Below, in pieces: positions 27,166-39,065 of a DNA stretch of 53,464 nt; position 1 is the stretch's first letter; the number at the start of each line of letters is the position of its first letter. The position numbers and the translations under genes are program-made. The notes under the pieces are model-generated. The model had not been told where the DNA came from, made no database searches, and was given only the letters and a program-made list of their open reading frames with translations. The stretch comes from Piscinibacter caeni (GTDB taxonomy: Bacteria; Pseudomonadota; Gammaproteobacteria; Burkholderiales; Burkholderiaceae_C): positions 1 to 53,464 of the forward strand of contig QJOU01000068.1 of assembly GCA_003265685.1 (NCBI GenBank), given 5' to 3'.

Positions 27166-27932
27166 GGCGCGCCGCGATCGCGCTGCTGCTGGCCGTCGCG
27201 CTGGGCAGCGCGCAGGCCGGGCGGTCCTGCGAGGCGCAGCCGCCGACCCTCGACTCCGTGCAACGTGGTCTGGTGCTGGCCGAACGCACGGTGCAGGCTC
27301 TCGAGGCCAGCGGCGCGCAGGTGGTCGTGCTGGCGCGTGCCGGCCAGGACCTGCGCCGCCACGGCCTGGCCTGGTCGCACCTCGGCTTCGCCTATCGCGA
27401 CGGCGGGCACTGGCGCGTGGTGCACAAGCTCAACGACTGCGGCAGTGCACAGGCGGCGCTGTACCGCCAGGGGCTGGGCGAGTTCTTCCTCGACGACCCC
27501 TTCGAGTACCGCGCCGGTCTCGTGGTGCCCGAGCCTGCGCTGCAGGCGCGGCTGCTGCCGCTGCTGCGCGACGACGCCCGCGTGGCCCGCCTGCACCAGC
27601 GCGACTACAGCATGGTGGCCTACCCCTGGGCGCAGCGCTACCAGCAGTCCAACCAATGGGCGCTGGAGACGATCGCGCTGGCCGCCGAGCCCGCCGCGGC
27701 CGACCGCACGCGGGCCCAGGCCTGGCTGCGCCTGCAGGGCTACGAGCCGAGCACGCTGCGCCTCGGGCCGCTGACGCGCCTGGGCGCCCGCGTGGCGCGT
27801 GCCAACGTCGCCTTCGACGACCACCCGAACGAGAAGCGCTTCGCGGACCGCATCGAGACCGTCACCGTCGACTCGGTGTTCGCGTGGTTGAATCGCAGCG
27901 GTCTCGGCAGCCCGGCGCAGGTGATCCAGTGA
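27162..27932 (+). CDS. Exported DUF2145-type protein
   Basis: The 256-residue product begins at GTG with a signal peptide (AIALLLAVALGSAQAG) and contains LVVLARAGQDLRRHGLAWSHLGFAYR-like blocks (here VVVLARAGQDL, GLAWSHLGFAYRDG, WRVVHKLNDCG) and SMVAYPWAQRYQQSNQWALETIA, which I associate with DUF2145. The conserved His, Asn-Asp-Cys and Gln-Ser-Asn residues look like an NlpC/P60-like papain-fold active site; this is inferred. It overlaps its upstream and downstream neighbours by four bases on both sides. The GTG is chosen because no ATG lies before the signal peptide. Confidence 0.72.
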   Translation: MRRAAIALLLAVALGSAQAGRSCEAQPPTLDSVQRGLVLAERTVQALEASGAQVVVLARAGQDLRRHGLAWSHLGFAYRDGGHWRVVHKLNDCGSAQAALYRQGLGEFFLDDPFEYRAGLVVPEPALQARLLPLLRDDARVARLHQRDYSMVAYPWAQRYQQSNQWALETIALAAEPAAADRTRAQAWLRLQGYEPSTLRLGPLTRLGARVARANVAFDDHPNEKRFADRIETVTVDSVFAWLNRSGLGSPAQVIQ

Positions 27933-29863
27933 GCCAACCGCATCCCAACCAGTTCGCGCTGCTGGCGCAGCGCCGCTTCGCGCCGTTCTTCTGGACCCAG
28001 TTCCTCGGCGCCGGCAACGACAACCTGTTCAAGTTCGCCTTCACGGTGCTGGTCACCTACGGCACGGGCGCGGCCGGCGGGCTCGCGCCGGCGCTGGTGG
28101 TGCAGCTGATCGCGGCGCTGTTCATCCTGCCCTTCCTGCTGTTCTCGGCGACGAGCGGGCAGCTGGCCGACAAGTTCGACAAGGCGCGCCTGATCCGGCT
28201 CGTGAAGACGCTCGAGATCGTGATCATGGTCGTCGCGCTGTACGGCTTCACGCAGCGCCACGTGCCGTCGCTGCTCGCGTGCACCTTCCTGCTCGGCCTG
28301 CACTCGACGCTGTTCGGCCCGGTCAAGTACGCCTACCTGCCCCAGCACCTGGCCGAGCGCGAGCTGACCGGCGGCAACGGCATGGTCGAGATGGGCACCT
28401 TCGTCGCCATCCTGCTGGGCAACGTGGCCGGCGGGCTGCTGATCGCGCTGCCGGGCACCGGGCCCACGGTGGTGGCCTGGAGCTGCCTGGGCGTGGCGCT
28501 GCTCGGGCGCGTGGCGGCGCAGTTCGTGCCGAGCGCGCCGGCCACCGACCCGGCGCTGGCGATCAACTGGAACCCGCTCACCGAGACCTGGCGCAACCTG
28601 CGGCTCGCGCATGGCCAGCTCGTCGTGTTCCGCTCGCTGCTGGGCATCTCGTGGATGTGGTTCTTCGGCGCGGTGTTCCTGACCCAGTTCCCCGCCTTCG
28701 CGAAGGACGTGCTGGGCGGCAACGAGCAGGTCGCCTCGCTGCTGCTGGTGGTGTTCTCGGTGGGCATCGCGATCGGCTCGCTGCTGTGCGAGACGCTCTC
28801 GCGCCGGCATGTCGAGATCGGCCTGGTGCCGCTGGGCGCGCTGGGCATGAGCGTGTTCGCGATCGACCTGTACTTCGCCTCGCGCGGGCTCGCGCACGGC
28901 GAGGCCGCGCTGACGCTGGGGCAGTTCGCCGCCGTCGGCGCGCACTGGCGCGTGCTGGCCGACCTGCTGCTGCTCGCGCTGTTCGCCGGGCTCTACAGCG
29001 TGCCGATGTACGCGCTGATCCAGCTGCGCGCGCCGGCCAGCCACCGCTCGCGCATCATCGCGGCCAACAACATCCTCAACGCCCTCTTCATGATCGCCAG
29101 CGCCGGCATGGCGGCGCTGCTGCTGAAGGCCGGCGCCACGGTGCCGCAGCTGTTCCTGATCACCGGGCTGCTGAACGTGCTCGTCGCGGGCTACATCTTC
29201 CTGCTCGTGCCGGAGTACCTGCTGCGCTTCGTCGCCTGGGTGGCCACGCACCTCGTGTACCGCTTTCGCGTGCGCGGCGACGAGCACCTCCCCGCCGAGG
29301 GTGCGGCGATCCTGGTGTGCAACCACGTCAGCTTCGTCGACGCGGTGCTGCTGATGGCGGCCAGCCCGCGGCCGATCGCCTTCACCATGGATCACCGCAT
29401 CTTCCGCATCCCGGTGCTCGGCGCGCTGTTCCGGCTCGCCAAGGCGATCCCGATCGCGCCGCAGAAGGAGGACCCGGCCACCTACGCGCGTGCCTTCGAG
29501 CGCGCCCGCGCGGTGCTCGACGCGGGAGACCTGCTGTGCATCTTCCCCGAAGGCGCGATCACGCGCGACGGCAGCCTCGGCGAGTTCAAGGGCGGCGTGA
29601 TGAAGCTGCTCGAGGCCAACCCGGTGCCGGTGGTGCCGCTCGCACTGCACAACCTGTGGGGCTCGTTCTTCTCGCGCATCGAGGGCGACGCGATGAGCAA
29701 GCCGTTCCGCCGCGGCCTATTCAGCCCGGTGGCGCTGCGCGCCGGCACGCCCGTGCCGGCCGCGCAGGTGAGCCCGGCCCTGCTGCGCGAACGGGTCGCG
29801 GCGCTGCTGGCCGAGCCGGTCGACGCCGGGCTCAGGCCGCCAATGCCTGACCTCGGTCTGTGA
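27929..29863 (+). CDS. LplT-type MFS lysophospholipid transporter fused to PlsC-like acyltransferase
   Basis: The 644-residue fusion has an MFS half (residues ~1-425) with about twelve membrane segments and LplT-like motifs (FFWTQFLGAGNDNLFKFA, FGPVKYAYLPQHL, NGMVEMGTFVAILLG), then a PlsC-type domain with NHVSFVD at ~465-471 and FPEGAITRDG at ~539. The first half would flip lysophospholipid into the inner leaflet and the second would reacylate it. The acyl-ACP synthetase domain of Aas is absent, so acyl donors would be acyl-ACP or acyl-CoA. GTG start, GTGA-coupled to the upstream gene. The 3' end overlaps the convergent hydroxylase gene by 32 bases. Confidence 0.9.
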   Translation: MSQPHPNQFALLAQRRFAPFFWTQFLGAGNDNLFKFAFTVLVTYGTGAAGGLAPALVVQLIAALFILPFLLFSATSGQLADKFDKARLIRLVKTLEIVIMVVALYGFTQRHVPSLLACTFLLGLHSTLFGPVKYAYLPQHLAERELTGGNGMVEMGTFVAILLGNVAGGLLIALPGTGPTVVAWSCLGVALLGRVAAQFVPSAPATDPALAINWNPLTETWRNLRLAHGQLVVFRSLLGISWMWFFGAVFLTQFPAFAKDVLGGNEQVASLLLVVFSVGIAIGSLLCETLSRRHVEIGLVPLGALGMSVFAIDLYFASRGLAHGEAALTLGQFAAVGAHWRVLADLLLLALFAGLYSVPMYALIQLRAPASHRSRIIAANNILNALFMIASAGMAALLLKAGATVPQLFLITGLLNVLVAGYIFLLVPEYLLRFVAWVATHLVYRFRVRGDEHLPAEGAAILVCNHVSFVDAVLLMAASPRPIAFTMDHRIFRIPVLGALFRLAKAIPIAPQKEDPATYARAFERARAVLDAGDLLCIFPEGAITRDGSLGEFKGGVMKLLEANPVPVVPLALHNLWGSFFSRIEGDAMSKPFRRGLFSPVALRAGTPVPAAQVSPALLRERVAALLAEPVDAGLRPPMPDLGL

Positions 29864-31052
29864 GCCGCTTCGTGATCACGCTCTTCAGCGGGCCCAGCCG
29901 GTCCGCCACGCGGAGCACCGCGCTGCGCAGCAGCCGGGCCGGCGCGCGGTCGTCGGTGAACAGGCCGACGATCGCGTTGGTGCCGAGGTAGATCGGCAGC
30001 GTCTCGCGCCGGTGGCGCGTTTCGTAGGGCAGCAGCGTCTCGAGGCGGCCGAGGTCGCGCCCGGCGCGGCGCGCCTGCACGAGCTGCTGCGCCAGCACCT
30101 CGACGCCGTAGAGCGCGAAGTTGTAGCCGTGCGCAGTGACCGGGTGCATGCCCACCGCCGCGTCGCCGACCAGCGCGAAGCGCGGCGCGACGAAACGCTG
30201 CGCATACACCGCCACCAGCGGATAGAGGTGGCGCACGCCCTGCAGCGTCATCGCGCCAAGGCGGCCGCGCAGGCGCGCCTGCACCCAGGCGACGAACTCG
30301 GCTTCCGGCCAGGCCATCATCGCCGCGGCGCGATCGGCCGGCACGGTGACGACGATCGAGCTGCAGCCGCCGTTCATCGGCAGCACCGCGAGCGTGTGGC
30401 CCGCGTGGAAACACTCCTGCGCGACGCCCTCGTTCGGCCGCTCGTGCGCCATGCGGCAGACGATCACGCTGCGCCCGAAGTCGCGCATGGCCGCGCCGAT
30501 GCCGGCCTGGCGGCGCGCGGCCGAGAAGCGGCTGTCCGCGGCCACCAGCAACGGCGCGCGCCAGCAGCGCTCCTGGCCGTCGGCCGCGCGTGCCTGCACG
30601 ACCGCGGCGTCGGCCTCGAGCCGCAGCGACGTGACCTGGGTCGACGGCTGCAGCGCGATGCCCTCGCGCTGCCGCGCAGCGGCCCAGCTGACACGCCGGA
30701 TCACGTGGTTGGCGACGAGGTGCCCGAGCTCGGACTCGCCCGAGCCGACCGGGTCGAAGCGCAGCGGTGCCGGGTCGGCCGCGTTGTAGACCGTCGCGCG
30801 CACCAGCGGCGCCACCTCCTCGGGCGGGAACGCATCCCACAGGCCGAGCCGGCGCAGGATCGCCTGGCCACGGTGCGTCAGCGCGATGTCGCGGCCGTCG
30901 GGCGCCGGGTCGGCCAGCGTGGCCTCGTCCTGGCCGTCGAACACGACGCTGCGCAGGCCGGCCTCGGCCAGCGCGAGCGCCAGGGCCAGCCCGCTCGGGC
31001 CGGCGCCGATCACGAGCACGTCGGCGTCGTGGGGGGCGGGGGAGGTGTCCAT
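29832..31052 (-). CDS. FAD-dependent hydroxylase, UbiH/UbiF/VisC family
   Basis: The 406-residue flavoprotein monooxygenase has the FAD-binding dinucleotide fold VLVIGAGPSGLALALALAEAG, the motif LLVAADSRFSAARRQAGI (the DG-type motif, here DS), and the second FAD motif FALVGDAAVGMHPVTAHGYNFAL. This architecture belongs to the aromatic-ring hydroxylases of ubiquinone synthesis. I cannot tell from sequence which ring position it acts on; the normally conserved Gly of the DG motif appears as Ser. It is membrane-associated by family. It lies downstream of tgt on the same strand with a 46-base gap and overlaps the LplT-PlsC gene at its 3' end. Confidence 0.85.
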   Translation of the reverse strand: MDTSPAPHDADVLVIGAGPSGLALALALAEAGLRSVVFDGQDEATLADPAPDGRDIALTHRGQAILRRLGLWDAFPPEEVAPLVRATVYNAADPAPLRFDPVGSGESELGHLVANHVIRRVSWAAARQREGIALQPSTQVTSLRLEADAAVVQARAADGQERCWRAPLLVAADSRFSAARRQAGIGAAMRDFGRSVIVCRMAHERPNEGVAQECFHAGHTLAVLPMNGGCSSIVVTVPADRAAAMMAWPEAEFVAWVQARLRGRLGAMTLQGVRHLYPLVAVYAQRFVAPRFALVGDAAVGMHPVTAHGYNFALYGVEVLAQQLVQARRAGRDLGRLETLLPYETRHRRETLPIYLGTNAIVGLFTDDRAPARLLRSAVLRVADRLGPLKSVITKRLTDRGQALAA

Positions 31053-31098
31053 GGCGCGGCATCTTGGCCGCGCCGCCGCGTCGCCGCGCTGACCGGCG

Positions 31099-34596
<3,498 letters not shown>

Positions 34597-34600
<4 letters not shown>

Positions 34601-35121
34601 TCGCGCACCTGCCGGGCCAGCTTCAGCACCTGGGCCGACAGGCCGAGGTGGGCGGTGCGCAGCGCCTTGAGGTTGACGTCGAAGCGCAGCGCGTCGTTGA
34701 CGTTGACCAGCTCGACCATGCCGCCACGCGACAGGAAGCCGTCGAGCGCGCCGATGGTCAGCATCGGCGCCTCGCCCGCGGCGACGGCGTAGGAGCGCGC
34801 CGCGCTGCCGTCGACGAACAGCAGGTCGCAGGCGGTCGGTGCGCCCGGGCCCAGCAGGCTGACGGTCAGCGGCCGCCCGGCCACCGGCACGCCGCGCTGG
34901 CTGGCGAAGGCCGCCGCCACCGCCGGGCTGTCCTGCAGCACGCACAGGCGCAGCGGCGCGCCCTCGGCGGCGAAGGCCCCGGCCGGCCACTGGACGAAGC
35001 GTGCCAGCGTGACGGCGAACTTGGCCTTGGCCTCGGCCTCGCTGGCCGGCGCCTGGGCCTGCGCGACGCAGGCGGCCGCCGCCAGGGTCACGGACAGGCG
35101 GCGCAGCCAGCGGGCGCGCAT
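34597..35121 (-). CDS. YfiR-family periplasmic protein
   Basis: The 174-residue product has a signal peptide (LSVTLAAAACVAQAQA) and the YfiR/DUF4154 pattern: KAKFAVTLARFVQWPAGAF, PLRLCVLQDSPAVAAAF, ACDLLFVDGSAARSY, APMLTIGALDGFLSRGGM and VNDALRFDVNLKAL. In Pseudomonas YfiR is a periplasmic repressor of the membrane diguanylate cyclase YfiN, whose periplasmic part resembles CHASE8. Here it is coupled by a four-base overlap to a CHASE8 histidine kinase, so the same kind of periplasmic inhibition of the kinase is likely. The TonB receptor gene upstream is separated by one base. Confidence 0.88.
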
Positions 35122-35122
35122 G

Positions 35123-37156
35123 TCAGAAGCTCCAGCCCAGCTGCAGGCGCGCACTGCGGCCGTCCTGCGCCAGGGAGTCGTCGCGGTGTTCCGGGCCGGC
35201 CGGGTCGGCGTAGCGCGTGTTGGCCAGGTTGTACAGGCCCAGCGCGACGGACCAGGGCTGCCCGAGCGGGGCGAGCGTGAGCTGCGCGTTCAGGCGCAGG
35301 GACGGGTCGAGCGCCGCCCCGGCCAGCGTGCGGCGCTCGCCGACCCGCAGCAGGTTCAGCCCGAGCGTGGCGCCCGGCCAGGGGCCGGACAGGGTGGCTG
35401 TCAGCTTGGCCAGCGAGCGCGGTGCGTCGCTCAGCACGGCGCCGGTGGTCAGGTCGCGGGTGCGCTGGCCGGACCAGCTGCCGCGCAGGCGCAACAGTCG
35501 GCCGGCCTGCAGGCCGGCCTCGAGTTCGACGCCGCTGGCGCGCGCGCTGCCGGTGTTGGCGTAGACCTGCTGGCCGCCGGGCAGGTCGACGAAGTTGATC
35601 GAGTCGCTCAGGTCGAGCCGGTACCAGGTCAGGCTGGCGTCGAAACCGGCGGACGGGCGCCACAGCGCCGTCAATTCGCTCGAGCGCAGCGATTCGGCAC
35701 GCAGCGTGGTGCCGACCACCTGCCCGCCGTCCTGGTAGCCGGTCTCCGAGGCATTGGGCTCGCGGAAGGCGCTGCCGCGCTGCAGCTTGAGCGTCCACGC
35801 CGGCGCGGCCGACCACAGCGCGGCGATCCGCGGCGAGGCCGCCGTGTGGCCGTCGAGCTGACGGTCGACGCGTGCGCCGAGGTTGAGCCGCCAGCGCGGC
35901 GCGGGCTGCCACTCGTCGTTGACGAACAGCGCGTAGCGCTCCGAGCGCATCGTGGTGTCGGTGTAGACCTGCGGTGCCGGGTCCAGATCGGCCGCGTACA
36001 GGCTCTGCCGCGTGTTGCGCTGGAACTCCAGCCCGATCAGCAGGCGGTGCCCGCGCCAGCCGCTCCAGACGTGGCGCAGCTCGCCGGCGATCCAGCGCGC
36101 ATCGGCACGGGTGACCCCGGGCACCGGGGCGTCCGCCGGCTCGTACAGGCCGAAGCCGCGGTAGGCGTAGACACCCAGGCCGAGCCGCGCATGCACCTCC
36201 TGCGCGTCGTTCAGCCGCTGGACGTAGGACAGATCGGCGAGGCCGTAGCGGTCCAGCGAGTCGCTGCGCTCGTTGAACAGCACGCCGTAGGCGCCGGTCG
36301 GGTCGTCCTTCAGCCGCTCGGAAAGCACGGCCGTCAGGCTCCAGCCGCCCCAGCCCGCCTTGGCGAACAGCTTGTCGTTGCGCTCGCCGTCGCGGCCGAT
36401 CGCCCAGCCGTGATGGCTCGACGGGTCGTCGTAGCCGGGGAAGTACAGGCTGGCTTGGCCACGCGCGCGCTCGGACGCGATGCCGAGCAGCACGCGGGTC
36501 GGTCCGAGGTCGCCGCCCCAGGTGGCGCCGAACTTGCGCCGCGCGCCCGATCCCAGTTCGAACGTCGCGGCCGCCCCGGGCAGTTGCGAGGGCCCGCGCG
36601 TGACGATGTTGACCACGCCCAGCACCGCGTTCGTGCCGTACAGCGCCGAGCCGGGGCCGGGAATGAACTCGACGCGGTCGATCAGTCCGACGTCGAGCGG
36701 GAACTCGCGCCCGGCGGTGGCCGAGTCGTAGATCGCCTCGTTGACCCGCGCGCCGTCGATCAGCAGAAGCAGGCGCGACGAGTAGTCGCCCGGCCGCTCG
36801 ACGCCGCGCACGCCGACGTAGGTGTAGGCGCGGTCCTGGCGCAGGTGCACGCCGGGCAGGCTCTCCAGCACCTCGGCCAGCGTGCGGTAGCCCTGGGCGC
36901 GGATCTCGCCGCCGGTGCGCACGTAGACGAGGCTGGGCGCTTCGGAAGCGTCCTGGTCGACCTTGGCGGGCGCCACCAGGCGCGATGCACCGGCCACCGG
37001 CTGGGACAGCACCTCCGCCAGGTCGTCGGCCGTGCCATCCGCATCGGCCGCGCCGGCGGCCGTGGGCACCAGCAGCGCCGCCAGCCCGGCCAGCGCGGCG
37101 CAGCGCCCCGCGGCGAGGAACGGGCGCACGAGGCCGGGCAGCGACGCGGGCAGCAT
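35123..37156 (-). CDS. TonB-dependent outer-membrane receptor
   Basis: The 677-residue product has a signal peptide (RCAALAGLAALLVPTAAGA) and a plug domain with AEVLESLPGVHLRQDR, YVGVRGVERPGDYSSRLLLLIDGARVNE, VEFIPGPGSALYGTNAVLGVVNIVTRG (blocks read separately). A 22-strand barrel is expected, ending in a terminal Phe (RLQLGWSF). The ligand cannot be told from sequence; there is no N-terminal signalling domain of the FecA type. It is the first gene of an operon with a YfiR protein and a CHASE8 hybrid kinase. That suggests a sensor or uptake-sensor function rather than simple siderophore import. Confidence 0.92.
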   Translation of the reverse strand: MLPASLPGLVRPFLAAGRCAALAGLAALLVPTAAGAADADGTADDLAEVLSQPVAGASRLVAPAKVDQDASEAPSLVYVRTGGEIRAQGYRTLAEVLESLPGVHLRQDRAYTYVGVRGVERPGDYSSRLLLLIDGARVNEAIYDSATAGREFPLDVGLIDRVEFIPGPGSALYGTNAVLGVVNIVTRGPSQLPGAAATFELGSGARRKFGATWGGDLGPTRVLLGIASERARGQASLYFPGYDDPSSHHGWAIGRDGERNDKLFAKAGWGGWSLTAVLSERLKDDPTGAYGVLFNERSDSLDRYGLADLSYVQRLNDAQEVHARLGLGVYAYRGFGLYEPADAPVPGVTRADARWIAGELRHVWSGWRGHRLLIGLEFQRNTRQSLYAADLDPAPQVYTDTTMRSERYALFVNDEWQPAPRWRLNLGARVDRQLDGHTAASPRIAALWSAAPAWTLKLQRGSAFREPNASETGYQDGGQVVGTTLRAESLRSSELTALWRPSAGFDASLTWYRLDLSDSINFVDLPGGQQVYANTGSARASGVELEAGLQAGRLLRLRGSWSGQRTRDLTTGAVLSDAPRSLAKLTATLSGPWPGATLGLNLLRVGERRTLAGAALDPSLRLNAQLTLAPLGQPWSVALGLYNLANTRYADPAGPEHRDDSLAQDGRSARLQLGWSF

Positions 37157-37215
37157 GGCGCAAGGCTACCGGCCGGCCGGCGCGGCCAGGGCCGGAAAAG
37201 CGCCGCCGCGGCGGG

Positions 37216-37593
37216 CTACTTCTTCGCCGGCCCGAGGGCGAGGATCCAGCCGACCAGCTGCTTCGCGTCGGCCTCCTTGATCGCCACCGCGTTGGGCGGC
37301 ATCGCCAGGCCGCTGGCCTTGCCCTTCCAGTGGCTGTCGTACGGATTCGAGCCGGTCATGACGACGTGCGTCAGCTGGTCCGCAGCGCCTTGCGTGCCGC
37401 GGTACTTGAGCGACACCTCGCGCCAGGCCGGGCCCACCGGCGGCAGGCCGTCCGGCCCCTTGCCGCCGGGCTCGACCTGGTGGCAGGTCAGGCAGCCGCT
37501 GGTGGCGGCGAGCTTCATCATCGCGTCGTCGCTGCCGGCGGCCGTCGAGGCCAGCGGCAACGCAGCGAGCAGGGCGATCAATGCGGTCTTCAT
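37216..37593 (-). CDS. Small c-type cytochrome (class I)
   Basis: The 125-residue product has a signal peptide (MKTALIALLAALPLASTAAG) and one haem site, GCLTCHQVEPGGKGPDGLPPVGPAW (CLTCH), with a distal Met candidate in GLAMPPNAV. This is a soluble periplasmic class I cytochrome, similar to the cytochrome c551/c5-like electron donors. ATG with AAGGAG seven bases upstream was chosen over a GTG two codons earlier. It lies downstream of an FNR-like promoter, suggesting use under low oxygen, for example in nitrogen-oxide or other anaerobic respiration. It is monocistronic. Confidence 0.9.
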   Translation of the reverse strand: MKTALIALLAALPLASTAAGSDDAMMKLAATSGCLTCHQVEPGGKGPDGLPPVGPAWREVSLKYRGTQGAADQLTHVVMTGSNPYDSHWKGKASGLAMPPNAVAIKEADAKQLVGWILALGPAKK

Positions 37594-37623
37594 GGACACT
37601 CCTTCCCGGTTGATTTCGCGGCC

Positions 37624-37664
37624 ATCCTAGGAAGGCAGGCAGGGCCTCCGTTGACGGCCATCAA
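37624..37664 (-). promoter_or_regulatory. FNR-type (class II) promoter of the cytochrome c gene
   Basis: TTGACGGCCATCAA (37651-37664) matches the FNR/ANR site TTGAT-N4-ATCAA at nine of ten defined positions. On the minus strand a -10-like TAGGAT lies at 37629-37624. With a start near 37617 the site centre is at about -40.5, the normal class II activator position. The cytochrome ATG follows about 24 bases after that start. Confidence 0.6.
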
Positions 37665-37702
37665 CCACCACCGGCAAATTGCCAGGCTGGAGCAGCGCTG
37701 TG

Positions 37703-38767
37703 TCAGGGCGCAGCGGCGGGCGTGTCGTCGCGCGACAGCAGCATCGCGTCACCGTAGCTGAAGAAGCGGTAGCGCTCGTGCAACGCATGCGCGTAGAGCG
37801 CGCGGATGCGCGCGTGGCCGGCGAACGCGCTGACCAGCATCAGCAGCGTGCTGCGCGGCAGGTGGAAGTTGGTGATCAGCCGGTCGACCACGCGGAAGCG
37901 GAAGCCCGGCGTGATGAAGATGTCGGTCTCGCGGCTGCCGGGCTCGAGCGTGCCGGACAGCGCCGCCGACTCGAGCGCACGCAGCGTCGTGGTGCCCACG
38001 GCGACGACGCGCCCCCCGGCCGCGCGCGTGCGCTCGATCGCCGCCACCGTGGCCGCGCCCACCTCGTACCACTCGCTGTGCATGCGGTGCTCGGCGATGG
38101 TTTCGTGGCGCACCGGCTGGAAGGTGCCGGCGCCCACGTGCAGCGTGACGTGGGCACGCGCGACGCCGCGCGCGGCCAGCGCCGCCAGCAGCGGCTCGTC
38201 GAAGTGCAGCGCCGCGGTCGGGGCCGCCACCGCGCCGGGCCGCGCGGCGAACACGGTCTGGTAGCGCCGCTCGTCCTCGGCGTCGTCGGCGTGCGTGATG
38301 TAGGGCGGCAGCGGCACGTGGCCGTGGCGCTCGAGCAGCACGAACGGATCCGCGGGCAGGCGCAGGCGGAACAGCGAATCCTCCGGGCCGCCGCGGCCGA
38401 GCACCTCGGCCTCGAAGGCCTCGGCGAAGCGCAGCAGCGCGCCGGCCTTGGGCGACTTGCTGGCGCGCAGGTGCGCCAGCACCTCGTGGCCGGGCAGCAC
38501 CCGCTCGACCAGCGCCTCCACCGCGCCGCCGCTGGCCTTGCGGCCGAGCAGGCGCGCCTTGATCACGCGCGTGTCGTTGAAGACCAGCAGGTCGCCCGGC
38601 TCGAGCAGCCCCGGCAGCTCGCGGAACACCCGGTCGACCGGCACGGCGGCACGGCCGTCGAGCAGCCGCGAGGCGCTGCGCTCGGCGGCCGGGTGCTGGG
38701 CGATCAGCTCGGGGGGCAGCTCGAAGTCGAAATCCGCGAGCGTCCAGGCCCGCGTCGACCCGGTCAC
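37703..38767 (-). CDS. queA: S-adenosylmethionine:tRNA ribosyltransferase-isomerase
   Basis: The 354-residue enzyme shows [51 protein letters not shown] and [10 protein letters not shown], typical of QueA, which transfers and isomerises the ribosyl group of SAM onto preQ1 in tRNA to give epoxyqueuosine. A GTG is taken as start because no ATG lies near the conserved N-terminus; longer in-frame readings run antisense to recG. A small ORF ends five bases before it. Tgt, which acts just before QueA in the pathway, is encoded 5.5 kb downstream. Confidence 0.95.
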   Translation of the reverse strand: MTGSTRAWTLADFDFELPPELIAQHPAAERSASRLLDGRAAVPVDRVFRELPGLLEPGDLLVFNDTRVIKARLLGRKASGGAVEALVERVLPGHEVLAHLRASKSPKAGALLRFAEAFEAEVLGRGGPEDSLFRLRLPADPFVLLERHGHVPLPPYITHADDAEDERRYQTVFAARPGAVAAPTAALHFDEPLLAALAARGVARAHVTLHVGAGTFQPVRHETIAEHRMHSEWYEVGAATVAAIERTRAAGGRVVAVGTTTLRALESAALSGTLEPGSRETDIFITPGFRFRVVDRLITNFHLPRSTLLMLVSAFAGHARIRALYAHALHERYRFFSYGDAMLLSRDDTPAAAP

Positions 38768-38772
38768 GCCGG

Positions 38773-38904
38773 TCAGCGCTGGGCGCCGGGCAGCGCCGGT
38801 GCCTGCTGGGCCCGTGCGTCCGACTTGTCCCAGGCCAGCGCGGCGAGCACGCTGAAGGCGATCACGGCGGCGAGGACGATGGCGACACGGGTGACGAAGC
38901 GCAT
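38773..38904 (-). CDS. Small predicted membrane protein upstream of queA
   Basis: A 43-codon frame starts with [17 protein letters not shown] and continues [19 protein letters not shown] before ending just ahead of queA. The product would have one membrane-spanning or signal-like segment and a short charged, Gln/Pro/Ala-rich tail. The close spacing to queA and the shared strand suggest one transcript; the region is divergent from recG. I do not recognise it, and no Shine-Dalgarno sequence is strong, so it could be a leader or non-coding. Confidence 0.4.
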   Translation of the reverse strand: MRFVTRVAIVLAAVIAFSVLAALAWDKSDARAQQAPALPGAQR

Positions 38905-39065
38905 GGCGGCGGCGGGGACGCAGGGAACGGGCGCGATTGTGGGGCCATCCGAAGCGCTTTCCCCGCGCCGGATGCAACCGGATGCGAAATGTCGTGCGTG
39001 TGCGTGCGGCGCGCCACGAACCGCGGCAGGGCGTCACGCCCGACCGCGCGGCGAGAATCGCCCGC

